The notes beneath the pieces were generated by a model. That model saw only the letters and a list, made by a program, of their open reading frames with translations, was not told the DNA's origin and made no database searches. The translations under genes and the position numbers were made by a program. This document shows positions 15,601 to 20,856 of a stretch of 20,856 nt of DNA, piece by piece. Source of the DNA: an uncultured bacterium (GTDB lineage Bacteria > Cyanobacteriota > Vampirovibrionia > Gastranaerophilales > Gastranaerophilaceae); NCBI GenBank assembly GCA_900554095.1, contig USGC01000013.1:1-20856 (forward strand), written 5' to 3'. The stretch's first letter is position 1, and each line of letters starts with the position of its first letter.

Positions 15601-15767
15601 TACTCGGCTTGCTACCAGCAGCACTTTCAAACGGGATAGGAGCTCAAAGCCAAAAACCTTTTGCAATAACAATAATCGGAGGGCTTCTATTCGGAACAGC
15701 CTTTACAATATTTTTAATTCCGTTATTATATAAAATTACAGAGGAATATAATCATGAAAATTATTAA
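12678..15767 (+). CDS. Heavy-metal efflux RND pump (CzcA/HME family)
   Basis: A 1029-residue inner-membrane RND transporter using the proton gradient to drive cations out through the tripartite complex. It begins with a cytosolic helix and first span, then IEAYPDFTNPMVQVITQMPG, the usual HME start. Membrane span 4 has the proton-relay signature AVDFGIIVDGAVILMENIF, with D394, D400 and E407; the DFGxxxDGAxxxxEN pattern is that of the divalent-cation (Co, Zn, Cd, Ni) HME branches and not of CusA copper/silver pumps. The porter region contains TQYIQDNVEEAVSGSKGQV, CzcA-like. Twelve spans and two large periplasmic loops fit the length. Translation is probably coupled to the upstream gene: the ATG lies 14 bases before its stop, and the ribosome site GGAGGAG (12658-12664) is 13 bases ahead, rather far. 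The exact metal is not determined. Confidence 0.95.
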   Translation: MKLFNNLIKLAIKKKFITATIALILLLIGGYCLKNLDIEAYPDFTNPMVQVITQMPGKSAEEVERLATIPLEKNLNGIPNEKKLYSSSLFGLSVIKVVFADGLPSSLIRQQVLERIYQTDLPDGVKPVLGPDASAIGEIYRYTLESDYYNPMTLKAIEDWQLEKAFKQVKGIIEVNSFGGPVKTYKVILNHEKIRFYNIDVGEIFDAIKASNSTGGGHYISNNDQAYIVRGLGLYSNIESIENTVITSRNGIPIRVKDVGIVTIEPAVRIGQVGKNLDNDAIEGIVLMRKGENPTKTIKNLQKRLPEIKAQLPKGIKLVPFYQRSELIDNTMHTISHNVICGIVFVIIVLFAFILDLRITLIASLVIPLALSFAFMLFRIFNIPANLLSMGAVDFGIIVDGAVILMENIFRCLTDYKGTLSQNKKEALIYKAVKEVGSVIVFSTIIILCCFLPIFAFDGVAGKLFHPLAFTMGFSLIGAVIASLFFLPAISAIYVPNKKITEKYNKTLEKITILYEKTLNKVFNAQKKFLTFTAALFLTAIALFCFIGSEFLPNLDEGNIWLRVTVLPRSTTIAHSVDVARKIREVLLEYPEVKNVISHIGSADDGTDPNLLSNIENMVDLKLAKDWRFKWHKNKQKLIEDMSYKLSEIPGITTYFTQYIQDNVEEAVSGSKGQVVLKIYGPDLYELQNLQDKAIALLSNVRGVVDLSYDQIIGQPQYQIKIDRVKAARYGLRSDDIQKVVEIAIGGKNATQVLENEKRFDVFLRLEQKDRDSLRKVQNVIVKTPEGISVPLSNVTDITTDNGAMIITRSENSRVAIVRFNIRGRDLGSTVKDAQKELSQKLEIDNEYYIKWAGQSESQKSANSRLAIILPVTLLLIALILHLNYKNKKDVLIAMSPIIVTLSGCILSLFITRTYFSISAGVGFIAAIGVSIQNGVIMLSSIIRQQKFCDNYKIAIIKGAVQKLRPVLTASCVAILGLLPAALSNGIGAQSQKPFAITIIGGLLFGTAFTIFLIPLLYKITEEYNHENY

Positions 15768-16941
15768 AATTTTTGTAATATGTGCATTAACAGTCATATT
15801 ATCGGGCTGTTGCTCTAAAAAAGATAACACGTCTTTAGTAAAGCAACTTACATTAACAGACGCACAAGAAAAAAATGCGGGCATAGAAACATCTCCTCTT
15901 TCACTGATGGATATAGAACTGCAAATAACAATTCCTGCTCAATTTAAAGCAAGAAATCAATCTATAGAAAGAATTTACTCACCAATTGACGGAAAAATTA
16001 CAGAAGTTTTTGTTGAACCGGGTGCTGCGTTGAAAATAGGCCAGCCCATTGTTAAAATAAAATCCGATGAAATAAGTCAAATACAGTTAGAATTCCTGGA
16101 AAAAATTCTTGAAATTGATGCGAAAGTAAATGAATTAAAAGCGCAATACGAGCTTTCCCGGCAAAATTTTATCAGAGAAAAGACATTATATAACGAAAAA
16201 ATTTCCTCACGAGCAGAATACGAAACCGCAAATGCGCAGATGAAAAAAGATAAAGCAAATCTTGATGCCTTATACTTGAAACGCGCCTCCCTTATAAACG
16301 TCTACAAACAAAGGCTTGCAGTATATGGAGGAAGCATTGACGGGGTTTTACGAACAAAACAAATCTCGCCGTATGTAACATTAAGAGCAAACAAAAACGG
16401 TGTTTTACTTGAAAGAAAAGTAAATCCAGGTGAAATAGTAGAAAAGAACAGAGAATTATTTAATCTAGCAGATCTATCAACCATATGGCTTGTCGGATAC
16501 GCATTTGAAAAGGATTCTCAGAACCTGCACCTGGGCGAAGCTGTTACAGGAACGCTTGAAGAGGAATCTGGAACTATAAATGGTGTTCTTTCGTATGTTT
16601 CACCGATTTTGGACAGTACAACAAAAACATTAGAAGTCCGTGCAGATATTCCAAATAAAGATTTTAAAATAAAGCCGAACATGTATGCTGAAATGTTTGT
16701 AAATACCGGGATTGTACATGTTTTGGCAATTCCGAGTGATGCAGTTGAAAAATATGGAGACTATTACTTTGCCTATGTAAAAACAGCCCCCAATACATAC
16801 GAAGAACGCAAAGTTGAAATAGGTAGAAAGAATGACAATTACACAGAGATTATATCCGGCATAAATGCAGGCGAAAACGTAGTAATAAAAGGATCATTCG
16901 AACTTTTAGGCGAAAGCATTAAAAAACAAGAAGCAGAATAA
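15754..16941 (+). CDS. RND efflux periplasmic adaptor lipoprotein (CzcB-like)
   Basis: A 395-residue membrane-fusion protein that bridges the pump and the outer-membrane channel. Its lipoprotein signal has lipobox LSGC with C19 as acyl-anchored cysteine, followed by another cysteine. A barrel-sandwich (lipoyl-like) half is seen at about 70-95 (YSPIDGKITEVFVEPGAALKIG), a helical hairpin at about 105-175 (KTLYNEKISSRAEYETANAQ within it), the second lipoyl half near 207-235 (VTLRANKNGVLLERKVNPGE), then beta-barrel and membrane-proximal domains ending NAGENVVIKGSFELL. No His- or Met-rich metal-binding extension is visible, unlike several CzcB and CusB proteins. The ATG overlaps the end of the pump gene by 14 bases, the same overlap length as at the other junction. 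No regulator gene follows; a tRNA gene on the other strand comes next. Confidence 0.93.
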   Translation: MKIIKIFVICALTVILSGCCSKKDNTSLVKQLTLTDAQEKNAGIETSPLSLMDIELQITIPAQFKARNQSIERIYSPIDGKITEVFVEPGAALKIGQPIVKIKSDEISQIQLEFLEKILEIDAKVNELKAQYELSRQNFIREKTLYNEKISSRAEYETANAQMKKDKANLDALYLKRASLINVYKQRLAVYGGSIDGVLRTKQISPYVTLRANKNGVLLERKVNPGEIVEKNRELFNLADLSTIWLVGYAFEKDSQNLHLGEAVTGTLEEESGTINGVLSYVSPILDSTTKTLEVRADIPNKDFKIKPNMYAEMFVNTGIVHVLAIPSDAVEKYGDYYFAYVKTAPNTYEERKVEIGRKNDNYTEIISGINAGENVVIKGSFELLGESIKKQEAE

Positions 16942-16979
16942 AATCAAACCAGTGGGACTATAATAAGGGCATAAAAAAA

Positions 16980-17052
16980 TGCGCTTGGCGCGATTCGAAC
17001 GCGCGACCTATCCCTTAAAAGGGGAGTGCTCTACCTGCTGAGCTACAAGCGC
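16980..17052 (-). tRNA. tRNA-Lys (anticodon UUU)
   Basis: Read on the minus strand the gene folds as a normal 73-base tRNA: 7-bp acceptor stem (GCGCTTG with CAAGCGC), D-arm GCTC/GAGC, anticodon loop CTTTTAA giving UUU (lysine), T-arm GCGCG-TTCGAAT-CGCGC, discriminator A. The first anticodon-stem pair is a C-U mismatch. CCA is not encoded; a run of seven T follows at once and may end transcription. It is driven by the promoter at 17185-17213. Confidence 0.95.
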
Positions 17053-17084
17053 AAAACTTTTATTCAATTGTCATTGCGTGTTCC

Positions 17085-17150
17085 CAGCAGGTAGAGCCTA
17101 TTTGAATTACGTTCGGCAAGCCTCTCTGGGCTGCTGAGCTTCAAGCGCAA
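17085..17150 (-). repeat. Partial copies of the tRNA-Lys 5' part in its leader
   Basis: Two pieces of the tRNA gene recur upstream of it. 17131-17150 is a direct copy of 17035-17054 (acceptor 5' strand plus D-stem), 19 of 20 bases identical. 17085-17097 (CAGCAGGTAGAGC) is a perfect 13-base inverted copy of the D-arm at 17028-17040. Between them the leader RNA can fold through CAGCAG/CTGCTG, AGAG/CTCT and GCC/GGC. No complete second cloverleaf is possible, so this is a decayed or rearranged tRNA copy, or a structured leader. Confidence 0.7.
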
Positions 17151-17184
17151 CTGTCTAATTGCTATTCATTTCGTCAGTAATTTT

Positions 17185-17213
17185 ATGTTAGCAAAAACAA
17201 TTTTTAATGTCAA
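17185..17213 (-). promoter_or_regulatory. Strong promoter of the tRNA-Lys transcript
   Basis: On the minus strand: TTGACA (17208-17213), 17-base spacer, TAACAT (17185-17190) preceded by TGC, an extended -10. This is the best-matching -35 box in the window. Transcription would start near 17178, about 125 bases before the mature tRNA, so the partial tRNA copies lie inside the precursor. Confidence 0.82.
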
Positions 17214-17246
17214 CAGGTTAATTAAATATTTTTTCTTATATTCAAA

Positions 17247-17281
17247 AGCCGCCTTATACAACATAATTGTATAGGACGGCT
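17247..17281 (-). terminator. Terminator of the double-HTH regulator gene
   Basis: A 15-base stem (17247-17261 with 17267-17281) with one mismatch and one wobble pair and a 5-base loop, followed on the minus strand by TTTT. It lies 20 bases after the regulator's stop and ahead of the tRNA promoter on the same strand. Confidence 0.8.
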
Positions 17282-17300
17282 CCAATTTATCATTATTGAT

Positions 17301-17873
17301 TTACTGTAAATCAATATATTTTTTTGCACAATCAAACATGGCATTTACTAAAGCGGCATTTGCATAGATATTCATTCCATTTGTCTCTAACACTTGTTTC
17401 ATACGCTTTTCCCACATGTCATATAATTCATCTTTATCTATATCCAAAACTTGTGCAATCATGCTTAATTCTTTGTAGTCTATTGGTATAGGAATTGCAC
17501 CCCGCAAAATATCAACTATCTCCAGCCGTTTTTTTCTTGGAAATGATTTCAAAAAATTCACGACACTCATTTCTTTTTCATTCATAACTTTTTTCAAAAA
17601 TTCGACTGTATCGTCTATCAAGATAGGTTCTTGCGGAATTTTATATTCTTCAAAATCTTCGGGCTCTATTTCCATTACCGTTGCAATGCGTTCTAACGTC
17701 GTTGAACGGGTTGAAAATGGAATTGTATCATCAATAAGGTTATATACATAAGAAAGGGTTACACCTATCATTTCAGCAAAGTCTTTTTTGTGGATACCGT
17801 TTTTATCTAAAAATTTAGCAACTTTTTCTGAGCTTTTTTCTTGGATTATAGGCTTGTTTTTTGCACTCATCAT
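17301..17873 (-). CDS. XRE-type regulator with two helix-turn-helix modules
   Basis: A 190-residue DNA-binding protein with no signal peptide or membrane part. The first HTH of XRE type spans about 15-72 (KVAKFLDKNGIHKKDFAEMI, then VTLSYVYNLID as recognition helix, then TTLERIATVMEIEPEDF). A second, more diverged one spans about 88-150: VEFLKKVMNEKEMSVVNFLK, an altered turn with KKRLEIVDILRG, then YKELSMIAQVLDIDKDEL, repeating the layout of the first. A short helical C-terminus follows. Two modules in one chain suggest binding as an internal dimer. The AGGA-type ribosome site (TGAGGA, 17878-17883) is 4 bases before the first of two adjacent ATG codons; the second (17870) is possible. It is divergent from pth; the 130-base gap between them is AT-rich with no clear operator. 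Target genes are unknown. Confidence 0.8.
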   Translation of the reverse strand: MMSAKNKPIIQEKSSEKVAKFLDKNGIHKKDFAEMIGVTLSYVYNLIDDTIPFSTRSTTLERIATVMEIEPEDFEEYKIPQEPILIDDTVEFLKKVMNEKEMSVVNFLKSFPRKKRLEIVDILRGAIPIPIDYKELSMIAQVLDIDKDELYDMWEKRMKQVLETNGMNIYANAALVNAMFDCAKKYIDLQ

Positions 17874-18003
17874 TTTATCCTCACTTAATTTTAATTCATT
17901 ATCACATTAAGTTTTTTTTATCTTTTTGTTAAGCGCAGATATGGTAAATCAAAACGGTAATATTTATTTGCGTTAAAATAAGAAATATAAAAGGTGAAAA
18001 GAA

Positions 18004-18564
18004 ATGAAACTTATTACAGGATTAGGAAATATTGGGGATAAATATTTATTTACGCGGCATAATGCAGGCTTCATGGTTGTCGACAAGATTGCCATAAATA
18101 AGAACATAACATTTAAAGAAGATAAAAAGTTAAAATGTCTTATGTGCAAATACAGAGCTAATGGCGAAGATATCCTCTTGATAAAGCCGACAACATATAT
18201 GAATCTTTCCGGCGAAGCGCTTATTGCCGTCATGAATTATTACAAAATTGAGGTTAAGGATGTATTAATAATATACGATGACATTTCTTTGGAATTGGGG
18301 CGACTGCGCTTTAGAAAAAACGGTTCTGACGGCGGGCATAACGGCATTAAATCTATCATCAAACACCTTGGAGGCAAGGATTTTAACAGATTAAAAATCG
18401 GCATAGGCCCCCAGCCGCCAATACCATCAGAAGCGTTTGTCCTTCAAAACTTTTCAAAAGATCAGCTTGATGAGCTTAAAACCGTCTTAAACAAAGCTAT
18501 TGAAGCTGTAGAATTCTACATATCTAACAACCTCGAACAGGCCCAAAACAAGTTTAACAACTAA
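18004..18564 (+). CDS. pth: Peptidyl-tRNA hydrolase
   Basis: Pth (186 residues) cleaves peptidyl-tRNA released from stalled ribosomes, recycling tRNA in the cytosol. Key residues are present: N9 and the catalytic H19 in TRHNAGFMVVD, the aspartate of YDDISLELG, and the asparagine of GGHNGIKSII; KPTTYMNLSG and RLKIGIGPQP are the other conserved blocks. The usual GLGNPG start is GLGNIG here, an unusual change of the conserved proline. Length fits bacterial Pth. AAAGGTGA ribosome site ahead of the ATG. The TPR gene follows after 79 bases on the same strand. Confidence 0.95.
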   Translation: MKLITGLGNIGDKYLFTRHNAGFMVVDKIAINKNITFKEDKKLKCLMCKYRANGEDILLIKPTTYMNLSGEALIAVMNYYKIEVKDVLIIYDDISLELGRLRFRKNGSDGGHNGIKSIIKHLGGKDFNRLKIGIGPQPPIPSEAFVLQNFSKDQLDELKTVLNKAIEAVEFYISNNLEQAQNKFNN

Positions 18565-18608
18565 CCTGCTTAACCTGAATAAGCTATACGCGAGATTTTG
18601 TTTAGGTT

Positions 18609-18614
18609 ATAATA
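18609..18614 (+). promoter_or_regulatory. -10 box ahead of the TPR gene
   Basis: TATAAT at 18609-18614 in the 79-base gap after pth, with no convincing -35 box. It would place a start near 18621, shortly before the AAGGAG ribosome site, so the TPR gene may be transcribed alone as well as with pth. Confidence 0.4.
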
Positions 18615-18643
18615 ATTTCAATAGAATTATCAAGGAGTCAAAA

Positions 18644-20044
18644 ATGAGTATACAGACAGCAGAACAGTTTGAAGAAAACGAACAATACGATGAAGCTTAC
18701 ACTGAATACAAGAAATTGTATGAACATAAACCTAATGATTTACAGATTTTAGAACGCCTCGGACACCTTGCAATGATGCTGAATAAAGGAGATGAAGCTG
18801 CTGAGTATTACTCTAAAATTCTTGAACAAGACGCAACTAACACAATGGCTTATGAGCAATTGATGGACATTTATCAATTTAAAGACAAGTATAAATATTA
18901 CATCTATCGCGGGAATCTTCATTCTGTAGAACACCAGCTTGAGCATGCCATAAATGATTTTAAAAAAGCACTTGTAAATGCCGAAGATGATAAAGAAATT
19001 CAAACTACAAGATTTGTTTTGGCAAGCTTGTACACTCAAACTGGTTCTAATATGAAAGCCATTGACGAATATTTAAAACTTTTGGATTACGAGGGCATTC
19101 CGGATGAAACCTATCTGAACCTTGCAAACCTTTATTTAAAAGAAAATGCACTATCAAGTGCTGTAAATGTACTTGAAAGAGCATTTAATAAAGGTATAGA
19201 CTCAAACAATATCAGAGAAAGTCTGGCTAACTTATATATTAAAAATAATGAATGCCAAAAAGCACTAGACACTACAAACGATGAATTAACAAAAGCAAAA
19301 TGCCTTCTGGAGCTTAACCAGCCTGAAGAAGCTTTTAAAATATTAGAAGAAAATAAACTTAAACACAAAACTAACTCTCGTTTTTATTCTCTTTTGGCTC
19401 AATATTATTTTGTAACCGAGGATTACGATAAGGCGCTTGAGAATGTAAACGAGTTTGATAAATATGAAAAAAACTCGCCACTAACGTATCAAATGCGCGC
19501 ACTGATTTACGAAAATAAAAAAGACGAATACAACGCCCATTTAAACTGGGGCAAATATAATTTAATCCGTAAAAACACAGATATCGCAATTAACGAATAT
19601 TTGATTGCTCATCAGATTAAAGATGATGATGTAAATTTATTAACAACTCTTGCGGTTTTGCTGGAGGAAAACGGCGACAAAAACCATTCAATAGAGTTCT
19701 ATGAAAAAATTGCAAGCCTTGAGCCGAATAACATTAAAGCTTTGGAAAAACTGGCTGATTTCAGAAACAGCATAGGCGATTACGGTATGGAATGCGATTA
19801 CCTTGAAAAATGGTATGAAGCTGACAAAAGAAATTACGCTCTCATAAAACGTTTGGCAGAAGCTTACGCAAGAGCAAAAAACAAACCTTCTGCTGTCGAA
19901 TTTTACAAAAAATACCTTCAAGTTGCACCGAATTCTGAGGATTACGACAAGGTTAAGAAGGCACTGAATAAAATCGAAAACAGCGACATGGTTGAAGATG
20001 AGGGGTTTCTTGAAAAGATTATCCGATTTTTCAGTAAAAGTTAA
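18644..20044 (+). CDS. Tetratricopeptide-repeat protein
   Basis: A 466-residue protein built almost wholly of TPR-like helix pairs, roughly eleven to twelve units of about 34 residues (for example EEAFKILEENKLKHK, YDKALENVNEFDKYEKNSP, HSIEFYEKIASLEPNN, PSAVEFYKKYLQVAPNSEDY). TPR solenoids hold protein partners together. There is no signal peptide, lipobox or membrane span, so it is probably cytosolic. The last residues, EGFLEKIIRFFSKS, are an amphipathic helix that could touch a membrane or a partner. The AAGGAG ribosome site is 6 bases before the ATG. The gene converges with the prepilin gene so tightly that their stop codons interlock at 20041-20044. Partner and pathway are unknown; a link to pilus assembly is only suggested by position. 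Confidence 0.88.
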   Translation: MSIQTAEQFEENEQYDEAYTEYKKLYEHKPNDLQILERLGHLAMMLNKGDEAAEYYSKILEQDATNTMAYEQLMDIYQFKDKYKYYIYRGNLHSVEHQLEHAINDFKKALVNAEDDKEIQTTRFVLASLYTQTGSNMKAIDEYLKLLDYEGIPDETYLNLANLYLKENALSSAVNVLERAFNKGIDSNNIRESLANLYIKNNECQKALDTTNDELTKAKCLLELNQPEEAFKILEENKLKHKTNSRFYSLLAQYYFVTEDYDKALENVNEFDKYEKNSPLTYQMRALIYENKKDEYNAHLNWGKYNLIRKNTDIAINEYLIAHQIKDDDVNLLTTLAVLLEENGDKNHSIEFYEKIASLEPNNIKALEKLADFRNSIGDYGMECDYLEKWYEADKRNYALIKRLAEAYARAKNKPSAVEFYKKYLQVAPNSEDYDKVKKALNKIENSDMVEDEGFLEKIIRFFSKS

Positions 20045-20751
20045 AGCTTTATAGGATAATCGTCAGCGATTTCCCAGCCATCGTTCATAATAAGCGCGCC
20101 GCAAGTGTAGGTGGTAATACATCTATTTTTTAAACATTCTCTGTCGCCTTCAGGGCATTCAGCAGTGTAAAATTGCAGTTTACCATCCGGTTTAACACGT
20201 GCATTAAAAGTGTCTTTGCCGAATACATTAGGTTTCTTTTTACCATTTATATCAATATATATAACAAAGTCTGTCAAAACATTATAAGTATTGGAATCCC
20301 AAAATAGAAAATACGTAGCACCATTAGCCATTTCAATAATATAACGGGTATCATTTTCAGATGCCATATTGTAAGTCGGAGTATTTCCGTTTGCCAATTT
20401 ATACCCTTTATTAAACCCGGCATCTTTCAATGAAGAAATTCCATAATTTTTTACATTTTTTAAATACGGAACAAAGTATTTATCGCCCAAAATCTTAGCA
20501 TATTTATTCTTCGTTGCCACAGTAGTATCATTATTCCCTGCTACAGAAGAAAAATCCCAATTTTTTCTATCCCCGTATTCAGCCTGCGCCATTGTGAAAG
20601 CTTGCGAGATTATGCTGTAATTTTGTTTCAATTGTGTAGCAATTACTTTTTTATTATGGTTACTTATCAAAGCCGGCAAGGTCATTGCTGCAACGATACC
20701 TATTATGCCAAGTGTTATCAAAACTTCTGCTAATGTAAATCCTCTTTTCAT
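20041..20751 (-). CDS. Type IV pilin-like / type II secretion pseudopilin
   Basis: A 236-residue class III prepilin. It begins MKRGFTLAEVLITLG: prepilin peptidase would cut after G3 and methylate F4, and E8 is the conserved Glu-5 of the mature protein, followed by the hydrophobic helix up to LPALIS. A globular domain follows. The C-terminus has four cysteines in CPEGDRECLKNRC and TTYTC, then GALIMNDGWEIADDYP, a motif I associate with the many pilin-like proteins of Gastranaerophilales. Start: a longer frame up to 20811 exists, but that ATG lies at the -35 box, while this ATG has GAGG 5 bases upstream and gives the usual short prepilin leader. Role could be pilus, secretion pseudopilus or DNA uptake; no assembly gene is nearby. 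Confidence 0.9.
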   Translation of the reverse strand: MKRGFTLAEVLITLGIIGIVAAMTLPALISNHNKKVIATQLKQNYSIISQAFTMAQAEYGDRKNWDFSSVAGNNDTTVATKNKYAKILGDKYFVPYLKNVKNYGISSLKDAGFNKGYKLANGNTPTYNMASENDTRYIIEMANGATYFLFWDSNTYNVLTDFVIYIDINGKKKPNVFGKDTFNARVKPDGKLQFYTAECPEGDRECLKNRCITTYTCGALIMNDGWEIADDYPIKL

Positions 20752-20782
20752 AGAAACCTCATGCTTGTTTAATATATTATTC

Positions 20783-20811
20783 ATTATATCAATATTTTTC
20801 ACTTTATGCAA
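20783..20811 (-). promoter_or_regulatory. Promoter of the prepilin gene
   Basis: On the minus strand: TTGCAT (20806-20811), 17-base spacer, TATAAT (20783-20788). The start would be near 20776, about 25 bases before the ATG at 20751. It fixes the shorter start choice. Confidence 0.78.
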
Positions 20812-20856
20812 GAGGTATTTATTTTTGTATCTTAGAGGGCTAAACGCGCGAGCCCC

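Noticed and set aside
15389..15733. 114-codon plus-strand frame inside the RND pump gene
   Set aside because: The pump frame is continuous and conserved here; the alternative is Arg/Asn/Cys-rich out-of-frame sequence without a start signal.
16980..17150. Attachment-site scar of an integrated element at tRNA-Lys
   Set aside because: Integrase sites usually copy the 3' half of a tRNA; here the 5' part is copied only about 96 bases away and no integrase or phage gene is present.
17085..17150. Second functional tRNA upstream of tRNA-Lys
   Set aside because: There is no matching 3' acceptor strand, T-arm or anticodon arm, so no cloverleaf can form.
20751..20811. Longer N-terminus for the prepilin, starting at 20811
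   Set aside because: That ATG overlaps the -35 box of a consensus promoter and would give an unusual leader; the ATG at 20751 has a ribosome site and a normal prepilin leader.
20837..20855. GGGCT/AGCCC hairpin at the end of the window as a terminator
   Set aside because: Only five pairs over a nine-base loop, no T-run on either strand, and the gene it might serve lies outside the window.
1..20856. CRISPR array, insertion sequence or prophage
   Set aside because: No regularly spaced repeats, transposase, integrase or phage structural gene was seen on either strand.

Overview
The window is about 20.9 kb of AT-rich, gene-dense chromosome from a Gram-negative, fermentative bacterium. The outer membrane is implied by an OmpH/Skp-like chaperone, a TpsB-type secretion barrel, a TolC-like channel and a lipoprotein efflux adaptor. 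Anaerobic life is implied by the end of an [FeFe] hydrogenase. AGGTG(A)-type ribosome sites, a class III pilin ending in a Cys-rich tail plus an ALIMNDGWEI-type motif, and proteins with a short I/V-S/T-F-x-x-N N-terminal tag together suggest gut Vampirovibrionia (Melainabacteria, Gastranaerophilales). That placement is inference from memory of the group, not from a marker gene; no rRNA is present.

Layout. 4-657: hydrogenase 3' end, with an in-frame TGA at the very edge. It converges on ompH (713-1180, minus) over a perfect 36-bp palindromic terminator. 1425-3362: an orphan TpsB/ShlB-like transporter with a C-terminal tail. 3436-5477: bioD-bioA, two successive enzymes of biotin synthesis, bioA starting at TTG behind a full Shine-Dalgarno. 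5478-5929: a long gap holding a GC-rich stem structure that pairs an SD-like with an anti-SD-like hexamer, a possible gene remnant, and a 31-residue single-span membrane protein on the minus strand. 5930-7043: a zinc-ribbon protein and a GNAT-like protein. 7011-8300: a CNT nucleoside transporter (minus) whose end overlaps the GNAT gene and whose upstream region holds an operator-like inverted repeat. 8512-11316: the most unusual gene, a GT5 (glycogen-synthase-like) glycosyltransferase carrying a stalk and a C-terminal membrane anchor. 11384-16941: a three-gene heavy-metal RND efflux operon (outer-membrane channel, pump, adaptor) with 14-base overlaps at both junctions. 16942-17300: no protein gene, but tRNA-Lys(UUU) with a consensus promoter, partial copies of its own 5' part in the leader, and the terminator of the next gene. 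17301-17873: a double-HTH regulator (minus). 18004-20044: peptidyl-tRNA hydrolase and a long TPR protein. 20041-20751: a prepilin (minus) whose stop interlocks with that of the TPR gene.

Most of the window is ordinary housekeeping and envelope biology. The best leads for something undescribed are the tail-anchored glycosyltransferase, the micro-membrane protein beside the structured element at 5478-5535, and the tRNA-Lys leader.
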